NCBI GenBank assembly: GCA_045648425.1
Contig: JAZRNV010000062.1
Location: forward strand, 1 to 14,808
Direction: 5' to 3'
Length of the DNA: 14,808 bases
DNA from: RGIG2206 sp045648425
GTDB lineage: Bacteria; Bacillota; Clostridia; Oscillospirales; Acutalibacteraceae
The notes under the pieces were generated by a model, which was not told the origin of the DNA, did not search any database, and saw only the letters and a program-made list of their open reading frames with translations. The number at the start of each line of letters is the position of its first letter. Position 1 is the first letter of the stretch. Shown here one piece after another: positions 1 to 6,255 of this stretch. Position numbers and translations under genes: made by a program.

Positions 1-67
1 CTCAGCCGGATAGAGTGTTTGGCTACGGACCAAAAGGTCAGGGGTTCGAATCCCTTCTGGCGCGCCA
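1..67 (+). tRNA. tRNA-Arg (ACG anticodon), 5' end missing
   Basis: The window opens inside the D arm. A complete anticodon arm (stem TTTGG/CCAAA, loop CTACGGA) gives anticodon ACG, which reads CGN arginine codons after A34-to-inosine editing. The T arm carries the usual GGTTCGAATCC core. The acceptor 3' strand is at 57-63, the discriminator base G at 64, and CCA is genome-encoded at 65-67. The 5' acceptor strand and the first part of the D arm lie outside the window, so acceptor pairing cannot be checked. The gene is followed directly by its own terminator. Confidence 0.93.
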
Positions 68-110
68 AAAAAGAAGTAACTTTTGTCTACCAAAAGTTAC
101 TTCTTTTTTT
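67..110 (+). terminator. Rho-independent terminator of tRNA-Arg
   Basis: A perfect 19-bp inverted repeat (67-85 with 91-109) encloses a 5-nt loop and ends in a run of T. It begins at the last base of the tRNA CCA, so it should end the tRNA transcript. The A-run on the 5' side makes it potentially bidirectional. Confidence 0.88.
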
Positions 111-112
111 AT

Positions 113-279
113 CCAAGCCGCAGGCTTGGCATATCATCACGACGCAGTCGTGTATATCATCGCCGTAGGCGCATATCATCAGCCGAAGGCTGCATTGCCT
201 GCGGCGTGATGAGATACAACACTTCGTGTTGATGATATACCGCAGACAAGCTGCGGATGATATACAAGGCTTCGCCTTG
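113..279. repeat. Array of eight short palindromes with inverted spacers
   Basis: Eight small hairpins follow each other: 113-129, 138-152, 161-171, 180-192, 197-205, 218-230, 240-256 and 265-279. Stems are 3 to 7 bp. Seven loops have 3 nt (GCA, GCA, GTA, GAA, TGC, TTC, TTC) and the seventh hairpin has a 5-nt loop. Stem sequences differ from unit to unit. The spacers are conserved: CATATCATC or TATATCATC in the left half, and its reverse complement GATGATATA in the right half. The array is therefore roughly palindromic as a whole, with its centre near 193-215. It contains no convincing gene. The pattern looks like an intergenic palindromic repeat family. I cannot name the family from sequence alone. 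Confidence 0.85.
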
Positions 280-305
280 ATTTGTTTTCAGAAAAATGAT
301 ATAAT
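277..305 (+). promoter_or_regulatory. Sigma-A promoter of the GNAT gene
   Basis: TTGATT (277-282), a 17-nt spacer and a perfect TATAAT (300-305) lie 35 nt upstream of the proposed GNAT start. The -35 box begins inside the last palindrome of the repeat array. Confidence 0.72.
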
Positions 306-339
306 CTGTTCGATAAATGACAAATTGTAGGTGTATGCA

Positions 340-774
340 ATGGAACTTGAATTGATAGAATTAACACATAAGAACGAGATTTTCCAAACATACGAGATTT
401 ACAAGCACTGTATGTTTATGCCAACTGAAGAAAAGTTTAACAAGAAAATAGACCAATTTCTTAATGACAATTCTATAAAAATCTTTGCCTGTTTTAACCA
501 AGGTGAGATAGAGGGTGTTATTGTTGTATCTTTTGTGGAACAAAGTAAAATTGAAATAATAGGTATTGCAGTGGATTTATCTGCTCGCGGCAAGGGCATC
601 GGTTCTTATATAATAAATCAAGTGATAAATAATTATTGCTTGCATTCTGTATATGCAGAAACGGATATTGATGTCGTTGGTTTTTATCAGAAGAACGATT
701 TTAGAATTACAGAGTTTTATAAAACCTATGATGGAGAAGCTGTTGTCCGCTATAAATGTGAATTAACCAAATAA
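340..774 (+). CDS. GNAT family N-acetyltransferase
   Basis: Predicted acetyl-CoA-dependent N-acetyltransferase of 144 residues, a normal size for a single-domain GNAT. The acetyl-CoA pyrophosphate-binding motif A is clear: strand IGIAVD, then RGKGIG at residues 83-88 and the following helix. A C-terminal FYQKNDF stretch (about 112-118) is the usual motif-B Y/F-x-K/R-x-G/D-F region. There is no signal peptide or membrane segment, so it should be cytosolic. I chose ATG 340 because AGGTG lies 6 nt upstream; an in-frame GTG at 331 would place that same ribosome binding site inside the gene. It is monocistronic, with its own promoter and terminator, between a tRNA and a convergent ABC operon. The acceptor substrate cannot be told from the sequence; such genes act on small amines, peptides or protein N termini. 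Confidence 0.85.
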   Translation: MELELIELTHKNEIFQTYEIYKHCMFMPTEEKFNKKIDQFLNDNSIKIFACFNQGEIEGVIVVSFVEQSKIEIIGIAVDLSARGKGIGSYIINQVINNYCLHSVYAETDIDVVGFYQKNDFRITEFYKTYDGEAVVRYKCELTK

Positions 775-859
775 ACAATTTCAATTTGTCGAACTGATGC
801 TTTACGTATCTTTTCGCTTTTCTTACCCATATTTACGCACCGTTATGCTGTTCTTTCGC

Positions 860-889
860 AAAAAAGCAAGTCTTTTGACTTGCTTTTTT
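860..889 (+). terminator. Terminator downstream of the GNAT gene
   Basis: AAAAAAGCAAGTC (860-872), a TTTT loop, and its complement ending in six T (877-889) form a Rho-independent terminator 85 nt after the GNAT stop codon. It is symmetric enough to also work on the minus strand. The rest of 775-989 holds only this hairpin, a possible remnant of the upstream repeat (910-922) and the next terminator. Confidence 0.82.
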
Positions 890-952
890 CTTATTCAAGA
901 TTCAGAATTGGCATATCATTACCGCTGTTTATTGCCTACATATTTTAAGCAT

Positions 953-987
953 AAAAAACACCGCTAAGCTTTGCTCAGCGGTGTTTT
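953..987 (-). terminator. Terminator of the amino-acid ABC operon
   Basis: A 15-bp stem with one mismatch (955-969 with 973-987, TTT loop) lies immediately downstream of the ATPase stop codon on the minus strand. It is followed there by a T-run (the A-run at 953-958). This closes the binding protein-permease-ATPase operon. Confidence 0.88.
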
Positions 988-989
988 GA

Positions 990-1787
990 TTACAGCACTT
1001 TAGAAAGAAAACTTTGTGTTCTGGAATTTTGTGGATTATTAAAGATTTGTTCGGGTGTTCCGTCTTCTTGAATTATACCCTCGTCGATGAATATAACTCT
1101 TGACGCAACCTCACGTGCAAAACCGATCTCGTGGGTTACAACAGCCATTGTCATACCTTCTTTAGCAAGATCCTTCATAACCTCAAGAACTTCGCCAACC
1201 ATCTCGGGGTCAAGAGCAGAGGTCGGCTCGTCAAAAAGCATCACATCGGGATTCATAGCAAGCGCTCTTACAATCGCAACACGTTGCTTTTGACCGCCCG
1301 AAAGCTTTGCCGGATATTCGTCGGCTTTTTCGGTAAGACCTACTCGCTCAAGCAGCTTCATAGCTGTTTCGTTAGCCGTAGCTTTAATTTCTGCACCGGA
1401 ACGAATATCGTCCGGATTATAGTCTTTTCCAAAAAACTTAGCTCTTTTGGCTTTCTTTGATTTTTTCTTTGCTACATAAATGGGGGCAAGGGTTAAATTT
1501 TGCAGAACAGTTTTGTTGTTAAACAGATTAAAATGCTGAAACACCATACACATCTTTTGACGGTGAACATTAATATCAACACTCATATCTGCAAGGTCAA
1601 CACCATGAAAGAAAATGTTGCCTGATGTAGGGTCTTCCATACAATTTAAACATCTTAACAATGTGCTTTTTCCTGAGCCGGAAGGGCCGAGAATAACAAC
1701 AATTTCGCCTTTGCTGATAGTGAGGTTAATGCCTTTTAAAACTTCGTTATCACCAAAGCTTTTATGAAGATTACATACTTCTATCAC
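990..1787 (-). CDS. Polar amino-acid ABC transporter ATP-binding protein (GlnQ/HisP family)
   Basis: ATPase subunit that powers uptake of a polar amino acid by the importer encoded with it. All nucleotide-binding motifs are visible: Walker A GPSGSGKST (34-42), Q-loop Q84, signature LSGGQ (162-166), Walker B VMLFDEP (182-188), D-loop SALD and switch H219. At 265 residues it is about 25 longer than usual. The excess is a lysine-rich insertion at about 107-135, between the helical subdomain and the helix before the signature; its role is unknown. The start is GTG 1787, which overlaps the permease gene by 17 nt and has AGGAG 11 nt upstream. It is the last gene of the operon and is followed by a strong terminator. 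The family assignment is firm; the substrate is not readable from this subunit. Confidence 0.93.
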   Translation of the reverse strand: MIEVCNLHKSFGDNEVLKGINLTISKGEIVVILGPSGSGKSTLLRCLNCMEDPTSGNIFFHGVDLADMSVDINVHRQKMCMVFQHFNLFNNKTVLQNLTLAPIYVAKKKSKKAKRAKFFGKDYNPDDIRSGAEIKATANETAMKLLERVGLTEKADEYPAKLSGGQKQRVAIVRALAMNPDVMLFDEPTSALDPEMVGEVLEVMKDLAKEGMTMAVVTHEIGFAREVASRVIFIDEGIIQEDGTPEQIFNNPQNSRTQSFLSKVL

Positions 1788-2556
1788 TTTTTCTCAGTCT
1801 CCTTTCCATTACTCTAATAAGCAAGGTTATTAATAACACAAGAATAATATATATAACAGCCATTGCAAGATAAGGAATCATAAATTCATATGAGTTGGTT
1901 CCTATATTGTTAAACGCTCTGTAAAGGTCGCTGGCGCCAACGAAGCTTACAATAGAGGTTTCTTTAATAAGCGTTATAAATTCGTTGCCCATTGTTGGTA
2001 AAATATTTTTTACGGCTTGGGGTATAACTATTTTTACCATTGTGGCAGAAAAGGTGAGTCCCATTGCTCTGCCGCCCTCCATCTGTCCGGGGTCAACAGA
2101 CAAGATGCCGCCGCGCATTATTTCTGATATGTATGCGCCGCTGTTTAAACCGAAAACTAAAATTGATACAGCAATTGAAGATATGTTCACGCCCATAAGA
2201 GGGAAGAACACATAGTAAAATAACAGCAACTGAACTACCATAGGAGTGCCTCTGAAGAAAGAGACATAAACAGAGCAAACACCGTTCAAGAAGCGAGGAA
2301 GTTTTTTGTATTTGGGCATTACTCTGACTGCGGCAATAAGGGTGCCTATTAAAGAGCCGATAATCAGACCCATAACGGCTATTATAAGTGTATTTTTAAG
2401 ACCTTCTACAACCTTGTTGTAGCCCTGGTATTCATAAAATTGCTCCCAAAAAGAGTCAAGCTTTAATGAAATCGGTCTAAAGAACTCAGCAAAAAATGCA
2501 TAAACTTTTTCGTATGCATTTGAGAAAAAATCTAAAATTACTTCAATAAAATCCAT
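1771..2556 (-). CDS. Polar amino-acid ABC transporter permease (HisM/GlnP family)
   Basis: Integral membrane subunit of the amino-acid importer, 261 residues. After an amphipathic, aromatic-rich N-terminal stretch of about 50 residues come the His/Glu/Gln/Arg/opine permease features: NTLIIAVMGLIIGSLIGTLIA (first transmembrane segment), the conserved SFFRGTPMVVQLLLFYY, and the EAA coupling loop EGGRAMGLTFSATMVKIVIP that docks on the ATPase. About five transmembrane segments are apparent. I chose ATG 2556 (MDFIEV) rather than the upstream in-frame start at 2595, because AAAGGA sits 9 nt before it and the upstream codons fall inside the intercistronic hairpin. The gene lies between binding protein and ATPase and overlaps the ATPase start by 17 nt, so the two are probably translationally coupled. 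Confidence 0.92.
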   Translation of the reverse strand: MDFIEVILDFFSNAYEKVYAFFAEFFRPISLKLDSFWEQFYEYQGYNKVVEGLKNTLIIAVMGLIIGSLIGTLIAAVRVMPKYKKLPRFLNGVCSVYVSFFRGTPMVVQLLLFYYVFFPLMGVNISSIAVSILVFGLNSGAYISEIMRGGILSVDPGQMEGGRAMGLTFSATMVKIVIPQAVKNILPTMGNEFITLIKETSIVSFVGASDLYRAFNNIGTNSYEFMIPYLAMAVIYIILVLLITLLIRVMERRLRKSDRSM

Positions 2557-2579
2557 AAACACTAGTCCTTTATATATAA

Positions 2580-2610
2580 CAAATACCCCGCCCATCAGGT
2601 GGGGTATTTG
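2580..2610 (-). promoter_or_regulatory. Intercistronic hairpin between binding protein and permease
   Basis: A 10-bp perfect stem (2580-2589 with 2601-2610) with an 11-nt loop lies in the 71-nt gap between the binding-protein stop and the permease start. On the minus strand no T-run follows, so it is a poor full terminator. It is more likely an mRNA-stabilising or partial-termination element that keeps binding protein in excess over the membrane subunits, as is common in ABC import operons. That role is inferred. Confidence 0.6.
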
Positions 2611-2627
2611 TTATTGAAAAAATGAAA

Positions 2628-3464
2628 TTAGGCGTTTTTGTTGATTGCTTTAACAATGCAATCGGCAGGAGCAGCGTCAATAATAACGTAATCAATGTTG
2701 CCGTCAAGCATAGAGGTTACAGCAAGTGAGCCGTTCTTGTAACCGATGCAATCTACGTTAAAACCTTCAAATTCCCAATCAGCGTTGCCTTCGGTGTAAA
2801 GCTGACCGGTGGTGCCGTTCTGAACACCAATCTTAGTCTTTTTATCAAATGACTTAAGAATCTTTTCTACATCTTCTGCAGTTTTGCAATCATCAAAGGT
2901 CTTATCATCAGATTTTACGATAAGTTTCTGTGATGCAGTGTAGTATGATTCAGAGAAGGTTACGTGCTCTTCACGCTCTTCGTTTACGGTAAGGCCGGCC
3001 ATAGCAATGTCACATTTGTGCTGACCTACAGCGAGGCAAACTGAGTCAAAGTCCATATGTTTGATAACAAGCTCTTTGCCAAGCTCATCGGCAAGCAGCT
3101 TTGCAATTTCCATATCAATGCCAAGGAACTTGTCACCCTTGGTATATTCGAAGGGCTCAAATTCAGCATTGGTTGCAACAACAAGCTGGTCTTTGCTGCT
3201 GTCTTCTTTTGCAGAGGTTACAGGGGTGGGAGTACCGTCAGAGAAATATTTGTTGCAAATTTCCTCAAGTGTACCGTCTTTCTTAATCTTTTTAATGAAG
3301 TCATTTACCTGTGCAAGCAATTCGGGCTGGTCCTTGTCAACACCGAAAGCATACAACTCATCGGTAAGGTCGATGTCAATAACCTTTGCGGTTTTTGCGC
3401 CGCCGCAAGAAGCAAAAGAAAGCATCATAACGGCAATTAAAAGAATGCTTATAACTTTTTTCAT
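2628..3464 (-). CDS. Amino-acid ABC transporter substrate-binding lipoprotein, circularly permuted family 3
   Basis: Extracytoplasmic binding protein that captures the amino acid for the importer; 278 residues. Residues 1-19 are a lipoprotein signal peptide ending in LSFAS, with lipidated Cys20. The domain order is unusual. Residues about 27-75 (VIDIDLTDELYAFGVDK through DGTLEEICNKYF) are what normally forms the C-terminal end of family-3 binding proteins. After a polar linker (about 75-93), residues 94-276 begin with the usual mature N terminus (LVVATNAEFEPFEY). They continue through GIDMEIAKLLADELG, CDIAMAGLTVNEERE, GVQNGTTG and DYVIIDAAPADCIVKA, and stop exactly where the C-terminal segment should follow. 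Total length is normal, so nothing is missing. The reading frame is unbroken. The ribosome binding site AAGGAGG is ideal, and a promoter lies upstream. The ligand is not clear. Confidence 0.92.
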   Translation of the reverse strand: MKKVISILLIAVMMLSFASCGGAKTAKVIDIDLTDELYAFGVDKDQPELLAQVNDFIKKIKKDGTLEEICNKYFSDGTPTPVTSAKEDSSKDQLVVATNAEFEPFEYTKGDKFLGIDMEIAKLLADELGKELVIKHMDFDSVCLAVGQHKCDIAMAGLTVNEEREEHVTFSESYYTASQKLIVKSDDKTFDDCKTAEDVEKILKSFDKKTKIGVQNGTTGQLYTEGNADWEFEGFNVDCIGYKNGSLAVTSMLDGNIDYVIIDAAPADCIVKAINKNA

Positions 3465-3493
3465 AATATTTCCTCCTTAATAGATTTATAAAG

Positions 3494-3522
3494 ATTATAC
3501 ATCTATATTTTAATAAATGCAA
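3494..3522 (-). promoter_or_regulatory. Sigma-A promoter of the amino-acid ABC operon
   Basis: On the minus strand TTGCAT (3517-3522), a 17-nt spacer and TATAAT (3494-3499) stand 29 nt upstream of the binding-protein start. This makes the ABC operon independent of the uracil permease gene upstream, although no clear terminator separates them. Confidence 0.75.
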
Positions 3523-3557
3523 GAATTTTTTGAATAATTATCAATGATTAAGTATTA

Positions 3558-4979
3558 TTATTCATCGACTTGTTTTTTCTTGCCTAATGAAAGAATTATA
3601 TTGGTGATTATGCCAAGTATCAAAGCGGTAGCGATAGCGGTAATCTGAATGCCGCCGAAATTAAGAACAAGCCCACCGATACCGGCTATAAAAATAACTG
3701 AAACAGTAAATAGATTTCTGTTATCTTCAAGATCGACCTTTTGGATCATTTTAAGACCGCTTACGGCAATGAAACCGTAAAGGGCCATACAAATACCGCC
3801 CATTACACAAGAGGGAATAGAGTCAACAAATGCAACAAATGGAGCAAGGAAAGATATAATTATTGCAAGAACAGCAGCAGTAATGATGGTGAAAACGGAA
3901 GCGTTACCGGTAATGGCTACACAGGCAACCGACTCGCCATAGGTGGTGTTGGGGCAACCGCCGAAAAAGGCGCCAACCATCGAACCGACACCGTCACCAA
4001 GAAGAGTTCTATGAAGGCCGGGCTCTTTAAGTAAATCCTTTTCTATAATAGACGAAATGTTTTTGTGGTCGGCAATATGCTCTGCAAAAACAACGAATGC
4101 AACGGGAACATAAGCCATAGCAATAGCACCGAGATATTTCCACTCAAACTCTTTTACTCCGTCAAGAGCTGTAAAGAAGGTGAATTCGGGTAATGTGAAT
4201 ATCTTCATGTTTTCAAAAACGCTAAAGTCAATAACCATCAATGCGGGGTTTTCAGTTGCAATGCCAATTACGGTGAATATTGCGGCAACTGCATAACCGG
4301 AAAGAATGCCGATGATGAAGGGAATAAGCTTAAGCATCTTTTTGCCGTAAACCGAGCAGATGGTGGTAACAAACAATGCAACAAGTCCGCAAGCAATTGC
4401 AATAAACACATTAGCGGTAGGAATATCAGAATAGGATTCTGACAAGATTTCTATTACCTTGTTGTCTTCTAAAAGCTGTGTTGTATCATACTTTTTAAGG
4501 TTTTCAAAAAGCACACCGCCCTTTTGAAGGTCGCCGATTGCATTGCCTGCAAGAGAAAGACCGATGATAGAAACGGTGGGGCCTATAACCTGCTTTGGCA
4601 TGAGCTTGTCTATCCAATTAACACCTGCAAACTTTACAATGATTGAAATAACAACATAAACAAGTCCTGCAAGCACTGCGCCTATAATAAGACCTAAATA
4701 TCCGAGACTGGCTGATACTCCGCCTGCAAAGGCGGCTGCCATTGATGAAAGAAATGCAAAGGATGAACCGAGAAATACAGGACTTTTGGCTTTGGTGAAC
4801 AGCACGTATACTAGTGTGCCCACACCTGCGCCAAACAGTGCAGCAGTTGGCTGCATACCGTTTCCTATTATGACAGGCACAACAAGAGTGGCTGCCATAA
4901 TTGCCAATAATTGCTGAATAGCAAAAACCAGCAGTTGTCCGAATTTCGGACGGTCATTGATGCCGTAGATTAGTTTCAT
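3558..4979 (-). CDS. uraA: Uracil permease (nucleobase:cation symporter-2 family, UraA/PyrP)
   Basis: Membrane symporter for uracil uptake, 473 residues and almost entirely hydrophobic, with roughly 12-14 transmembrane segments. Family landmarks are the N-terminal MKLIYGINDRP, the SSFAFLSSMAAAF segment, FAEHIADH in the eighth-helix region (the glutamate corresponds to the uracil-binding Glu in UraA), and GGCPNTTYGESVACVAIT, the family signature with the second key acidic residue. It is somewhat longer than the roughly 430 residues of E. coli UraA, because of a polar loop about a third of the way in (FENLKKYDTTQLLEDNKVIE). The ribosome binding site GGAGG is 7 nt before ATG 4979. It follows pyrR by 38 nt, so it should share the PyrR-controlled attenuator. 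Uracil specificity rests on family similarity plus the pyrR linkage. Confidence 0.9.
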   Translation of the reverse strand: MKLIYGINDRPKFGQLLVFAIQQLLAIMAATLVVPVIIGNGMQPTAALFGAGVGTLVYVLFTKAKSPVFLGSSFAFLSSMAAAFAGGVSASLGYLGLIIGAVLAGLVYVVISIIVKFAGVNWIDKLMPKQVIGPTVSIIGLSLAGNAIGDLQKGGVLFENLKKYDTTQLLEDNKVIEILSESYSDIPTANVFIAIACGLVALFVTTICSVYGKKMLKLIPFIIGILSGYAVAAIFTVIGIATENPALMVIDFSVFENMKIFTLPEFTFFTALDGVKEFEWKYLGAIAMAYVPVAFVVFAEHIADHKNISSIIEKDLLKEPGLHRTLLGDGVGSMVGAFFGGCPNTTYGESVACVAITGNASVFTIITAAVLAIIISFLAPFVAFVDSIPSCVMGGICMALYGFIAVSGLKMIQKVDLEDNRNLFTVSVIFIAGIGGLVLNFGGIQITAIATALILGIITNIILSLGKKKQVDE

Positions 4980-5017
4980 TTTTCTTCCTCCTTATTTTTA
5001 TAAATACGCTCAAGGCG

Positions 5018-5548
5018 TTATTTATCTGAAACGAGAACTACAGAGGGCTCTGAGCTGCCGTCTGATAGCTTTACAAGAATGCGCTCTGATTTTGATGTGG
5101 GGATGTTTTTACCAACATAGTCGCCTCTGATAGGAAGCTCTCTGTGACCACGGTCTATCAAAACGGCGAGCTGAATTTTAGCAGGTCTGCCGATGTTTAT
5201 CACTGCGTCCATAGCTGCTCGAGTGGTTCTGCCGGTGAAGATGACATCGTCGGTAAGGATTACTGTTTTGCCTACTACGTCAAAAGGAATATTGGTTTTG
5301 CTTTCGCATCGGCTATCTTTAACGTCATCACGATGGCATGATATGTCAAGTTCGCCCAGCAGGGGATATACACCACTGAACTGCTTAATTTTTTCTGCTA
5401 AAATTTTAGCCAAAGGCGCACCTTTTCTAAGTATGCCAATCAGGCATATTTCATTAACATTGTCATTGCATTCTAAAATTTGATGGGCCAGTCGCGATAA
5501 TGTGCGATCAACAGCAGTGCCATCCATCAAAATCTTTTCGTATGTCAT
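5018..5548 (-). CDS. pyrR: Bifunctional pyrimidine attenuation regulator / uracil phosphoribosyltransferase
   Basis: PyrR binds a stem-loop in pyrimidine-gene leader RNA when UMP/UTP is high and so favours transcription termination. It also converts uracil plus PRPP to UMP. The protein has 176 residues, the typical size. The PRPP-binding loop VILTDDVIFTGRTT is at 96-109. GELDISCHRDD (65-75) matches the family's GELDI-x-x-x-RDD region. ILRKGAPLA (39-47) matches the conserved I-x-x-x-G-x-x-LA turn. I start it at ATG 5548 (MTYEKILMDG), which aligns with known PyrR N termini and has GAGGTG just upstream. The longer in-frame option from 5602 would run through the terminator hairpin. It is first in a pyrR-uraA unit, so the enzyme that salvages uracil is made together with its importer. 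Confidence 0.95.
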   Translation of the reverse strand: MTYEKILMDGTAVDRTLSRLAHQILECNDNVNEICLIGILRKGAPLAKILAEKIKQFSGVYPLLGELDISCHRDDVKDSRCESKTNIPFDVVGKTVILTDDVIFTGRTTRAAMDAVINIGRPAKIQLAVLIDRGHRELPIRGDYVGKNIPTSKSERILVKLSDGSSEPSVVLVSDK

Positions 5549-5557
5549 ATTCACCTC

Positions 5558-5636
5558 AAAAAAACACCTTGCCGCAAAACGACAAGGTGAAATGTTTGCC
5601 AAAACCTTGTCGGTATCCCGTACCGAATTAAAGGTT
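5558..5636 (-). promoter_or_regulatory. PyrR-responsive transcription attenuator (three alternative hairpins)
   Basis: In the leader just before the pyrR ribosome binding site, the minus strand holds a terminator: a 10-bp stem (5565-5574 with 5580-5589) followed by seven U (5558-5564). Its 5' arm can instead pair over 8 bp with 5605-5612, forming an antiterminator. That upstream arm is in turn part of a third hairpin: outer stem 5603-5608 with 5631-5636, inner stem 5611-5615 with 5621-5625, loop CGGGA. This third hairpin is the expected anti-antiterminator. It has the split stem with asymmetric internal loop known for PyrR-binding RNA, and its loop resembles the NGNGA core. Binding of PyrR with UMP should stabilise it and permit termination. 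Confidence 0.78.
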
Positions 5637-5642
5637 GATTGA

Positions 5643-6230
5643 TCAAGTGTTGCTTATTATTGAATTTCCTATTAAATCATCCTCGGTAATGTCGGTATTG
5701 ACTGAAAAACCGGAGGGCTTAATGGATGATTTTGCCTTATCAAGAGAAGTTGAAATAGACTCAAGAGTTTTATCAAACTCTTTAAGCATTTTGTCAAGAT
5801 CTTCTCTTACTGTATCTAACTGTGAACGAGTGTGGGCAATATCATCGAGTGTGCTGACAGCACATTCGTTGGCAGAGCGAACTATGGAGTGTGCGCTTTC
5901 GGTTGCGTTTTCGATAATAGTGGTGGCAGATTGTTTTGCTTCAATGAAAACATCACCGATTTGCTGACGTATCAGCTCATCGGCTTCAACGCGTGCACGC
6001 AATTCTTGCGATAAAGCGACCAGCTGCTGTAATTGCGCTTCACATTGAGTGACGTTGTCGCGCAATGAAGAATTCTCTTTGTTTGCTGCGTCGAGGGCGG
6101 CCTGAGCAAGCTGCAGCTTTTTGTTAAGTTCTTCAATTTTATCTGTGTGCTCGGTGTTGACGCTTTCGATGTAATCAATAACTCGTTTGCGTTTAAACCC
6201 GAACATTGATGTGCCGAACTTTTTGGCCAT
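5643..6230 (-). CDS. DivIVA-like coiled-coil protein
   Basis: 195 residues. The N terminus MAKKFGTSMFGFKRKRVIDYI matches the membrane-binding DivIVA/GpsB domain: FGFKRKRV corresponds to the GY/F-x-x-x-x-V motif that places a hydrophobic residue between basic ones. Residues about 25-90 form a long coiled coil. A second heptad-rich region (about 95-170) follows, and the tail is polar. DivIVA-family proteins gather at curved membranes and recruit division, wall or sporulation proteins. The partner here is unknown, and the short N-terminal domain makes this a remote family member, not an orthologue of DivIVA. GGAGGG precedes ATG 6230, and an extended -10 promoter lies upstream. It is divergent from spoIIIAA and is followed by the pyrR attenuator, so its transcript may feed that attenuator. 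Confidence 0.72.
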   Translation of the reverse strand: MAKKFGTSMFGFKRKRVIDYIESVNTEHTDKIEELNKKLQLAQAALDAANKENSSLRDNVTQCEAQLQQLVALSQELRARVEADELIRQQIGDVFIEAKQSATTIIENATESAHSIVRSANECAVSTLDDIAHTRSQLDTVREDLDKMLKEFDKTLESISTSLDKAKSSIKPSGFSVNTDITEDDLIGNSIISNT

Positions 6231-6255
6231 TTAAATCCCTCCTTGCTTTCTTTAC

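Noticed and set aside
1..67. tRNA-Arg 3' end as an attachment site of an integrated element
   Set aside because: I find no second copy of the tRNA 3' end in the window and no integrase; the flanking genes look chromosomal.
113..279. Possible CRISPR array
   Set aside because: The conserved element is only about 9 nt and flips orientation half way, while the variable parts are self-complementary hairpins. Unit length is about 20-27 nt and no cas genes are near.
15..391. Open frames at 15-209 (plus) and 179-391 (minus) across the tRNA, terminator and repeat array
   Set aside because: They run through the tRNA, the terminator and the palindromes, have no ribosome binding site, and encode no recognisable protein.
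2628..3464. Binding-protein gene as an assembly chimera or frameshifted fragment
   Set aside because: The frame is continuous, the signal peptide, promoter and ribosome binding site are intact, every family segment is present once, and total length is normal, which fits a permutation better than an artefact.
3061..3480. Long plus-strand open frames opposite the binding-protein gene (3057-3440, 3061-3480)
   Set aside because: They are antisense shadows of a well-supported gene, with low-complexity serine-rich or random-looking translations and no start signals.
4999..5021. Small hairpin at the pyrR-uraA junction
   Set aside because: The stem is A/T-rich with a bulge, overlaps the pyrR stop codon and has no clean T-run, so neither termination nor processing can be supported.
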